Shown here: positions 11,253 through 23,200 of the stretch, one piece after another
Layout: the number at the start of each line of letters is the position of its first letter
Numbering within the stretch: position 1 is the first letter of the stretch
From: Siphonodentalium dalli
Taxonomy: Eukaryota; Mollusca; Scaphopoda; Gadilida; Siphonodentaliidae
Reading direction: 5' to 3'
Length of the DNA stretch: 64,000 nt
Assembly (NCBI GenBank): GCA_032622095.1
Contig: CP136063.1
Span: 88,139,980-88,203,979 of the forward strand
Notes under the pieces: generated by a model
Seen by the model: the letters and a program-made list of their open reading frames with translations, nothing else
What the model was told of the DNA's origin: nothing
The model's database searches: none
Translations under genes and position numbers: made by a program

Positions 11253-14200
11253 CTGTAAAAAAGAAACAAAATATACTTCAATAAATGTGATTATGTTACA
11301 ATTTCTGGAAATTTACTCCTGAAACACAGAGATAAAGAGTAACAACATGTGACATCAGTGTATTTTTGTTTGATTTTTGGTTCACAGCATTTTCAGCTCT
11401 CATATAGGATGTCATGCTTAAAAAGCTACATTAGTGTAATTTCTGGCAACAATGCAGCCCTCACAATTGGTTACTGCAATCAGCAATGCTGAGGCCATTT
11501 GCTGAAGCAAAGGGTTGCCATAGCTGATTGCTGAAGCCAAACAATCTGAATTAAGAGGGCTGATACTAGGATTACAAATGTCAGACAACACAAACTCTAA
11601 CAATAAGTTGTGGCATACCCCCACAGTGCCAATTTGAAACATGGGCATGACAGAACCCAAATTTAAAATTAACAAGGATATTTCTAGCATGGAATATGTG
11701 AACTTCGTCATTGGCCTACTGTTTTGAGAAAAGTCATGAAAGCTCACCTCCATTCCAAATTTCATTCTTATCTGATAACTATTGGTTGAGTTATATGCAC
11801 GGACGGACAAAAACACCAAGATTTCCAAATAAAGAAGGATAACTCTAGAATGGAAAACACAAAAGTCATTTACCCCTCTAGTGCCAAAGGGTCTTCATTT
11901 GGCACCAAACAAAAAACAATACCTGAATAGTGCAGATGTCAAAATTAAATAAAATAAGTTCCCAATATTTGTGGCCCAATTGCATTATGAGACCAGTGTT
12001 CCTTCAAAATGTTAAAAATTCTGTGCTTTTTAACTCTCTGGGCACCCGGCGCCACGATGTTCACCACTGGCGACGAAATATCATGTCGTCCATATTTATG
12101 TTTTCATTCTATTCCTTTCCTCGATTTTGTTCTATTCATTTTGAAACAATAATACCACTGACAGTGAAATAATTAGTTAATTGAAAAATTGAAACTGGTT
12201 TTAGCGACATTATAATATATAATGTAAATATATTTTAAAATATATAATCATTATATACGTAACAAGAGCACACTGTCAGGGTGTGGCATAATATGCCCGT
12301 TTCTGGAATAGAGTGGGGCATGTAGACAGAACTTCATCAGTATACCAAATTTGGTTCATTTCACTCGATTGAATCAAAAGTTATCATCTGGAAACCGCAT
12401 ATCAGGTAAAATCTTAAGTAAAAAAGGGGCATAACTCAGTCAAAATCATGTGGACGAAACCCATATTCAAACTTGATCTGTATTTTGGTGTGGTAAACTA
12501 ACATACCAAATTTGGTTCAGTTCACTCGATTTAAATTTTTCAAACAGGTGTATAAAAATATATTTACATTTTGGCTATGATGCGGTAACAGCCTGCAGTA
12601 TCACTTTTAACAGTGTTCACTAGGGACAATATGATGACATTCTTCAGAACAAGGCCTTAGTGTCAACTGTTGCGGTTTGGTTTTGAAATAAAACCGAAAG
12701 AAAACCGAGAAACCTGAAGTCACACATCACTACTAGGTAGAGATGTCTCTGTACTTACGGGATTCGACAGAGACCGCCTGAGCTCATTAAACACATTCTG
12801 TCCACATTTAACTTTACTCTTAGCTGACCGATTTATTATGTTTGCTTCTTTACTGTGGACTTTCTTCTTCCTACTGTTTAAAATAAATACAATATATTGA
12901 TGTAAAATATACAGTCTTTTGAGTTCAAATCTGCAAATATTAAAGTCATTTGAAACACTCCGGTAAGGTGATAAAATAGAAATGGAGAATAATCTTGCTC
13001 AAAGTAGTTATTTTTACAACTACTACATCCAAATTGGCAACACTCACAAACATTCTTATTTAGTAATTAAATGCAGTGACTCGTGATGGCGAAATTGTTT
13101 TCGTTACTTTATCGCCGATATTTGCGTCTCCAATCGAGATGTAAATATCTACAATTGAGTGTAGTTCATACTAAGTTTTCAATGGAGTCGGACGATTTGT
13201 CTGAGATTATCGGCGATGTTAGTTTTAGTAGAATGCTACCTTCCTTCAGTTTGTATAGTGTCTGAATACTAACTTGTCAGTTTCACGCAATCGAACACGT
13301 CCATAATACGTCTTTAAAGTTTGTAACTTCACATTTTGAAAATATTCGAACATAATTTTATCACATAGAAAAAGTAGACAAATTGAATCACATAGAATTA
13401 GATGAATTCAAATTATTTCTTGTCAAAAGAAATTAAAACCTTTAATTTTATGGAATTCTGACATTAGATTTGTTGATACTAGGTGTGGAAGATTCTGGAG
13501 AATTAATAAATAACCGTCATCTTTGCTATCATCAAATAAATTTAAACTGATCATATTATATCATAGTCTAACTGTTATCATATCTTTGAGTAAAGAAATA
13601 GAACGAGCAGAAAAAATAATTTTCTAGATCATCAAAAACATAAATTTAATTCACATAAAGAATAACAAGTCACTCTTTTTCCAATGGTTATGGCCGTCAC
13701 AGCCTTTAGCAACGGTAGAACGATATGATATACTACATAGTTGATGCCAAAAATGTCAAGAACGTAACAGGCAGTGAGTAGGATCATCTTAGGTGAAAAT
13801 GGCGATGTATGCCCTAGTAATACAACTACTAAATAAATTATATTATTTGTCTGCATGTTTCTATATTGTTTTGTGAACTAAAATGGAAAACGTAAATACC
13901 ATAATCCATTCATCCAAATTGTACTTATTCAAGCATACAAATAGAGCATCTGTCATTTGCAGAATGATGTCCCCACAGGCAGAGGGTGAATTTAGTGACG
14001 CTAACCCACATGGTGGGCTAGCATCACCAATTCACCTTCTGGGAACCTCATTCTGCTTAGGCCTCAACTGCTATTGGAGACCTAGGATCAGACTGAAGTT
14101 GCCCAGCTGAAGTTGGTGATGTTCACCCATTAGTCACCCCGGTTATGCATTTTATCTTCTGCAAATGAGGGGATATAGAAAATTCCCAAAAAGGAAAAAC

Positions 14201-17200
14201 TAACTAAAAACAAAGTTAATTTGAGACTATAGATACTTCCAAGAAGATTAGGCCTTAGCAGAATGAGGTCCCCAGAGGGTGAATTTGGTGATGCTAGCCC
14301 ACTGTGCAGGATAGCATCACTAAATTCACCCTCTGTGGACCTCGTTCTGCAAATGACAGACACTTGTATGATAAAATACACATTTAACTTACAATTTGCT
14401 CACAGATTCAATACTATCGTCATTAGGAAGGATATTATTTCGCCAGGTATCTTTAGGAACAGGATCAGATCCTTTCCAAGGTGTCCTCTTCTTGTCTTTC
14501 TTGCCTGGTTTCTGTTCTTTTATTTTCATATTGATAAGATCATCGAGAAGAGGATCCTACAAAAGCAACAATGAAATGAAGATTCTTCTCACATAAGAAG
14601 GTAGGAAAGAATCAGAGGAGTCAATTTACAGCACCAATGCCAATTCATCTTGTCTTTCATGGCACCAGCCTATTTATCAGGTACGGAATATGAGGTGATC
14701 CAGTTTGATTCATCATTTGAATGTCTTAAAATTAAATTGAAGTGAATGAATCACGGTTTAGAGAACAATTTTTCTGTTCAAATTCAGAATGTATTGCCAA
14801 AATTGTACAAAACATACAATAACGGATAGACTGTGCCATTTGCTTGTTTCTAGAAATATACTAGTATGAGATTTGTTTTAAAAATTTGTCACCATTGGTT
14901 CTGAATTTTAGTTCTTTGCGTCCAAATAGGCCATGCTTAATGAACATTCATTTGCCATAATGTGAGGCTCTCAAATGTTGTACCCTCTTGTTGGTTACAT
15001 TGAATATAGCATTGAAATCATCACACTCACATTTATCTTCGGTCTGAGCACTCGGAGAGACCTGATATGTTCTAGGTAGTTTCTCTTCCATACGCCAACC
15101 TCATAGGGGCTCGGAGAGAAGGATAAGCACCATCCAAATCGTACACACTTAGGGATCCATAGCTGATCCAGTTCTACTACAAACTTCCAATGCCAACACA
15201 CCTGAAAAGAATCCATGTATTAGGCCACACTTAATAAATTGTTGGTTTCCGCTCACCCCTACTACTGCTTTAAAAGCCACCGATTCAAATTATTATAGTG
15301 AGGTTTTTTTTTTAATCTTTTTCTTTTCTATTTCTTTTATAAATATTTTTTTTTTTTCAAATATAAAAGACTAGTCATACTTATTCAACTGCCGACAATT
15401 TATGGAGGCAACTATAATACATGTATTAAAAGTGAAGCAAATATACAAATATACAAAGTCTACATTCAACTACATGTGTAGTTAGTATTATAGTAAAATC
15501 CAGCAATTGCCTGACTAGTATTAACAGTTTCAACAGTTCAATGTCATTGTGTTACTGTTCAAAATTACTGTTTTATTGTTGCTCTTACAGCTATTTATAT
15601 GGTTTTTAATGTTATTATTTAAAGTTATGTTCCAGAAACAGAAATACCTCGCATATACTACCCTAAACTTACAGAAAAAAAAAATTCCATACCAACCTAC
15701 CCGCTGTCAAAACTTTGGGTAGGGAGCGTAGAAACCAATATTTTTTATTGCGGCCATAGGACACAATAAAATAATTGCTAGATTTTCATCCCGACCACCC
15801 CGATTTTTAAGCCCCACGTCAAAATATTTTATTTATACTAAATATTGCTGCTGAGTATTTACCAAGACCAACATGTATAGCCGAGGTTAAATTGTATTGT
15901 GTATCAAAAAGTCAAACATGAAACTGACATCCCAGTGTTTCACTCATTAATCAACCAAAATATCTGCCCACAATTCGCCTTAAAAAAAAATTAATTGTAC
16001 CCCCCCCCCCCCCCCCCCCCCCCCCTTTGAAAAATAGTGAATGAAAATCTAGCGATTTAGTTTATTTATTGTGGCCTTTACAATGAATAAGGCAGTCTTA
16101 AAGATAGGGGTCTATCTTGTCTGTAATTTTTATATCGATTCCAAGTTACAATTTTTTTTTTTTTAAAGTGCATTGTTTGTTAATCTAATGAACCATGGGT
16201 ATCCAGGATGAACTTCTAGCTGAACGAATTATTTTTTGTTTAAATAACCAACCTACTAGTACTTATCCAAATCTGAAATATTGAATAGGAAATAGGAAAA
16301 TATATTTAAAATACTGGCCTAAGATACCAGTATTAAACCAAAAGATGAACATTCCACACACAGAAACCATTTGTTATCTGAACATTTCACCATCAATAAG
16401 TGATTGACTTGTATTATCAGATTTTCTGTTTGCTCATATTTCCTGAAAACCTATCCAAATGAATAATAGACCATTCCAATATATATACTTTTATAACTGA
16501 ATGGGAGAATCCATTTAGTATAGAAAGTTATAACTTATAAGACTAACCTGGGCACATCTACTAAGACTCCTTGGGTCGAGAAATGAAAATAAATAGATTG
16601 ACAGGACTCGTGGAAGCACTCGCGTAAAGTCATCTCTAGCTCGTGGAACTCGCTCTCGTATTAAATCTCTAGCTTCTTCCAAATGTCTCGGTTTGGATTT
16701 CATGATCAAAGCCTCGAAAAGTTTCTTTTTCTGATCGTCTGACCATTTTCCATACTAAAATGAGATAATAGTGTCATTAGCCCTTTCTACACTTCAAATA
16801 TCACTCCTAAAATCCTTTATTTGCAGATAACATAAGTCTTTAATTCCTGGATGGAATAACATAAGTAACGAAAACACCCTATGATCCCCAAACCTATATG
16901 TGATAGATGTTGATATAATACAAGCTGTTTCAATGTTAAACTTATGGATACTCTCAGGTGCCTAATAATCATGATGGCATAATAATAGTTATGGGTGGGG
17001 ATTTAGGCTGAAATTATTAATAGCAATGGCAATTTGACTCTATGTCTCGATGCCAAATAATAGTGATCGTTGGGAATTTTCTCCAAAAGTAATAATCATG
17101 CTGACACTAGGCACAAGGCACCTGAGAGTACTATTAGTCTATTACTGAAATTAAATAAAGAAAAACATAAGGCCTGAGCGTAAGTTTTGCATAAGTTGAG

Positions 17201-20200
17201 AATGAAAATTAACAAAATTCTTGAAAAGTCAGAATCACAGGAGAGTACAAGAAATGAAAGCGTCAATGACACTGTATTGTAGCTCAACTTGAGAATAAGT
17301 TATATTTTTGTGATGAGCAATGAAACAGTATGGCCTGTAGTAGGCCATGCTAATGTATTGAATTTTGAAATCCAAGATGGCTGTTTCGCCATGTTTTTCA
17401 ACGAATTGCAGTCAAAATAGGAGGCTCCTATCTAGAGGTCACCCTTAAGATCCATATGAAGTTTGGTGATGATGGGATGAGAGACGTGGCCTGCAGGGTG
17501 TGCCGAAGAATTTACTCATACAAAGAGTAAATTCCAAGATGGCTGCCGATGGCCATGTTTTTCATCAAAATTTGGTAAAAATAGTAGGATCCCATCTAGA
17601 GGTCACCCCGAAGATCCATATAAAGTTTGATGATCGGATGAGGGATGTGGCCTGTAGGGTGTGCCAAAGGATTTAGTCATGCAAAAAGTAAAATCCAAGA
17701 TGGCTGCCGATGGCTGCCATGTTTTTCATCAAAATTTTCTCAAATTCGGTAGCTCCCATCTACAGGTGATCATAATCGTGCATGCAAAATGAAAAAATGA
17801 TCCGGCCATAAATACGGACTGTAGTATGTGCCGATGGATTCAAATTTTCAATCCAAGATGGCTGCTGCTGGCCATGTTTTCATAGAAATTCGGAAAAATT
17901 TGATAACTCCCATCTATAGGTCACCCTGAAGCTACATATGAAGTTTGGTAAAGATCGGATGAGGGATGCAGCCTGTAAAGCATGCCCAAGGAAATTGTTG
18001 AGGCATGAACAATAACTCATGGCAATAGCTCATGTAAAGTTGAGCTAAAAAGGATATAAACTCATTTAAACATATTTTATAAATTTTGTATTCTTTATTT
18101 CCACTCAACAATCAAGCACCAAATGAACTGTTGTCTGGGCTGATTACAAAGGGAAATCACTCCCCTCATTTATGTTTCACTTGTAATTGCAAATTGCAAT
18201 TTTAATTGTAAATTCGGATAATTGTTTTTCTCCATAAAATTGAATCCACCAGAAAGTGACCAGTTAGGAAAGTTTGGATTTATAGTAAAACCTGTTATTT
18301 AGGCTGAAGAACTTTAAAGATGTATATTACATAAAATTGTCAGAATAACAACCGCTTACTGACACAGTAACTTTACCTGTGGCATTGCCATTGATATACA
18401 ATATGTATTTTGACTTATATCAGATTCAGATATTATTAATACTATGGCAAGTTCTCTCCACAATATTATGATTTTGTCTTATAAAATGGTGTTGTATTCA
18501 AACCTGTATAGCTATATGTTATGATTTTGTCAGGTGTTGGAGATACATGTAGTAATTCTCATCACATCATACCGGTGTCACATGACTAATAAACAAGTCT
18601 CCAATGATGGTCTGTTTATTTTTTTTCAATCGCTTTGCCAAAATATTCATCTCCTGCCCAATAGATTTTAGGTACCTGTATTATGTCTGAAATCTACTAA
18701 TCTACAGAAGTCATGTCATTTGAGGTACTGGTACAATTAATCCAGAAATTCGTTTCCTGTAATAAACACTTACCCATTTGCCAACCAAAGACACTCTTTC
18801 TTCAAAAATCTGCAATAAAATATTGGCAAAGTTGAATGAATTCACCGTGTATTTATAGGGAAATACGATAATCATAATATTTTGGATAGTGCTTATCAGG
18901 CCTCAAAATATGGTGCTGGACATTTGCAGAATCTGAATGAGGTCCCCAGAGGGTAAATTTAGTGACACTACCCTGCACAGTGGGCTAGCATCACCAAATT
19001 CATCCTCCGGGGACCTCATTTTCCATGGCCTCATCTGCTATGGGAGACCTAAACACAGATTTAAGTTTCCAGATGGTGAAGATGGGGATGTACACCCATT
19101 GGGCACATTGATTATGCATTGTGTTAGTCAACAAAAACCATATCTCTCGCAAAAATGGGCAGACGGAACCCAACTCGAACTTGACCTGTATTTCACATAC
19201 TAAATTTGAAAAAAATCTGATAACTATAAAAACTAAAGTTATCATCCGGAAAAAAAATCTGGGATGGACGCATGGATATTGTTGATTTCTATAGTCCACC
19301 GAAATAGTTTTTCGGGGCACAAATAGGGTTGCTTGGTTTGGTTTTTTTTGGTCATAAAATACACCAGAGGATTGTAGTGGGTTGTATTGTGTTTTTAGAC
19401 AGTATATGTGTATGACGGACCAGGGAACAAATTAACTGGCATCGCATCGCAATTTGCTACCTTCATTTGGATAATAGCTATGCAATTTGGTATGACTTTG
19501 CTATGATTTTAGAACAATGATATCTAATCATGTAATTGTGCGGTTATTTGCTTATCAAAATTTCAAAAGTAATTTGCTCCCTGTGACGGACCTGTTTTTA
19601 TCTGGTTTGGTTTGACTCGAATTGCAACCACGTGTGTAAATTAATGTTCCAATAAGTACTTTTATTGTCTGATATTGCCATCCTGTGTTGGTTCCCAATG
19701 ATGTATCTACCTAAGTAATGGCGATATCTGAAAGACAAAAAGCTAAATTGTTTTGGTATTCTGTATACATTCTACATTAAGAACAAAGCTTCACTATTTC
19801 CATCTAAGAATGTTGGATATATTACAAGGGGCCCTTGTAATACATCCAACTCTCAGAAGGGTATATTAGAGAGTGGACTGAAAGATTTGGACGGGGGTCT
19901 CTGATGAAATTCCAATCTCCTGTCATCAGGACAACATTCTTAGATGGAACTAGAGGTGTGACTGTCCCAATGGGACTAAGGATACCCCCTGTGTTTTTAA
20001 AATACTAAGATGTTTCACATGTCAGTAAACATTTAGTTAAAATAATAAAATAACAGTTCCCATTGCAAGTGCACAACCCTAACCCTAATCTTAAACCTAT
20101 TGACCGAAAAATGTAGGAATAAAAGCTCGGACAAAATTATACATTATTATGCAGCACAGGTTCCCATGGTGGTTGATATCTGTGCCAAGTTTCACGGAAA

Positions 20201-23200
20201 TTGATCAAAAAACGACTGAGAAAAACTCCGGACAAATTTGTGTCCATGGGCGGACGATGGACGGACGGACGGTACGACGGACGGACAAGCTGATTCCAGT
20301 ATACCCCCCCCCCTAACTTCGTTGTGGGGGGGGGGGGTATAAATAGTGAATGTATACAGAATACCAAAACAATTTAAATAGCTTTTTGTCTTTCAGATAT
20401 TGCCATTAGTTAATTTACCTGTATTTACCTGTATTCTTGAGCCTTATAAGCTTTCACTTGCTGTGGCTAATACGTTAGTCCTTGATTTCAAATTTGTGTT
20501 GCGCATGTCATTGAAATCGTAGTGGAATTTATTTTCTTTGTCTCTCCATTGGTCATTAAGAATTGATTTAAATTCATTGATCATATTTGCCGAGACGCAT
20601 ATATCCGTTAGACCGTTCCATGAATTTATATTTCTCGCCACAAAATTGTTGCTTGTCCTTGTACTAGTGAATAGTTCCTTTCTTAATTTGTTACTGTGCC
20701 CTCTTGTTCGACTCTCTTTATCCATTATCATTGGTAGATCAGCTTCATCATATCCTTCTATTATCGTGAAAATTTGGATCATGTCACATCGTTCTCTCCT
20801 GTACTCTAGTGTTGGAATGCCTAGTTTCCTTATCCTTTCTTCGTACTGCATGCCCCTCAAGCTTGTGACTATTCTCGTTGATCGTCTCTGTACGCTTTCT
20901 ATCATGGTTTTGTATTTCTTATAGTGTGGGTTCCAAATGGATGATCCGTATTCTAATACTGGTCAAACAAAAGATTTGTATAGGATTTTAAGCATCTCTT
21001 CATCGATGTAGCTGAAAGTTGTTTATTATGCCTATTCTTTGATTGGCTCTTTGGACGCTCTTTGCAATATGTGTTGAGAATTTCATGTTGTTGTTAAAGA
21101 TGACTCCTATGTCCTTTTCTTCCGTGGTTTCCTCTATTTCATATTGTGACTCATTCTCTGTGATGTTGTACTTTTGTCCTGTGTTGCTTTTCCCTATATG
21201 CATCACTTTGCATTTTGCTGCGTTAAATCTCAATAACCATTTGTCGGACCAGTCAGATAGCTGGTCAAGGTCTCGCTGTAAATCTTCTGCATCTTCTTGG
21301 TTATTGACATTTCTATACAGTTTGGTGTCATCAGCAAAAATCTTGACATTGCTCTTCACATTATTGGTGATGTCATTGATGAAGATTAAAAACAATATCG
21401 GTCCTAGAACTGAGCCTTGAGGGATGCCACTAGTTACTTTTTTCTGCGATGAATATTTGTCAGATACTCTGACTGCCTGCTTCCTTCCTGATAAAAAATC
21501 CTTAATCCAGCTGTAAACCTCTCCTTTAATTCCGTAGAATGATAACTTTTTCATTAGCCTTCCATGTGGCACTGTGTCGAAGGCTTTCCTAAAGTCAAGG
21601 TATATTGCATCTATATTGTTTTCATCCTCAAGTGCTCTGAACCAGTCATCTTGTACTTCAAGTAGCTGTGTTACACATGATCTTTTAGCTCGAAACCCAT
21701 GCTGTTCTTTATTGAATAAGTCATTGGAGTGCATATGCTTAACCACTTCATCCCTGATGATCCTCTCCATAACTTTTCAGATAATGCTGGTCAGGCTAAC
21801 TGGTCTGAATTCCCAGGGTTGCTCTTTTTTCCCTTCTTGAAAATGGGTACAACTGTTGCATTTTTCCAGTCCTCAGGTATTTTTCCTTCCCTTAGGGTTT
21901 TGTTGAATAGTGTGCTGAGGGGGGTACTGAGTGATGTTGCTGCATGCCTCAATATTGCTGGGTGAATATTGTCCTCGCCTGGGGATTTAGATGAATCCAA
22001 CTTGAGTAGCTTTTTCTCAACTTAGTTAGGGGTCACTTCAATTTCGCTGAGCTCAATGTTGAATTCTTCGCCATCCATCTCAGGCGCCGGTTCGTCTTCT
22101 ATGGTGTACACACTGGCAAAAAATGCGTTTAGGATTTCTGCTTTCTCCTGGTTTTCACTTATTGTTTCTCCAGTTTCATTTTCAAGATCTGCTATCCCGG
22201 TTTTAACTTTTGTCTTCTGTCTTACGTATGACCAGAATGATTTTTGGTCCGATTTGAAATTTTGAACAAGTTTTTTCTCATAGTTCTTGTGGGCTTCTCG
22301 GCATAATTTGGTTATCTTATTTCTTGAAGTTAAATACTTTTTATAGTTATCTTCCGATTTGTACTTCTGTTTCTCTTTAACAGATGATAACGCCTCTTTT
22401 GTCATCCATATTTTCTTTTTGGTTTTATTCTTGTTCTTTCTTTTGGGCGTCACTTCTTCTGTTACGTTTCTTATGTTCTCTTTTATAAAATTCCATGCCT
22501 GATCAACATCCATCTCATTTATAAGCTCCCACTGCATCTCAATCATTTTTTCGTGAACTTCCATGGTATCTAATTTATGGAATTGGAATATGTCGTTTTT
22601 CTTCTTCTCCTCTTCCTGCGAGTAGCATCTGAATTTTGTTATAAGTACAAGGTGATCACTCTTGCCCAACGGTGGGAGATATTCTATTTCATCTACCATA
22701 TTCTCTTCATTTGTTAGTATTAAGTCCAGCAAATTAGGATTTTGGCCTGTTCTGACCCGTGTTATTTCCTCAACATGTTGGTGTAGACCTGTATTGTTAA
22801 TACTCTCGATGAACTTAAATGTGTCACTCTCTGTACTTAGATCTGTACTTCTATTTCCCAGTTGATGGATGGGTAATTAAAATCTCCAATGAATAGTTTG
22901 TGGGTTTCATTCCGATTGGTCATTTCCTCCAGTATTTTGTTCAAATTAGAGTTATTATCTCCATCGCTGTTCGGACTTCTGTATATTGCTCCTAGCAACA
23001 GCCTATCATTTCCTCTCAGTTTAATTTGGCACCATACTGATTCCTCGTAATCTGATTTGTTGTCGATGGAGGTAGCGTGTAGCTTCTCTTTGACATATAT
23101 GGCTGTGCCTCTTCCCTTTTCTAATGGTGTATGGAATATATTGTACCCTTCGATAACAAATTCTTGTATTTGGAGATTCCTCGCGTTTTTGGGTTTAACC

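Noticed and set aside
11418-11828. 136-codon minus ORF as an FBXO16 exon
   Set aside because: Covers a CAGCCCTC MITE and a known repeat; no matching splice sites; the true last exon starts at 11252.
20081-20100. Telomere-like CCCTAACCCTAA
   Set aside because: Only two units inside a MITE; no array.
21000-21770. Reverse transcriptase ORF as a host gene
   Set aside because: It is one fragment of a frame-broken CR1-like ORF2 with its endonuclease and ORF1 in order upstream.
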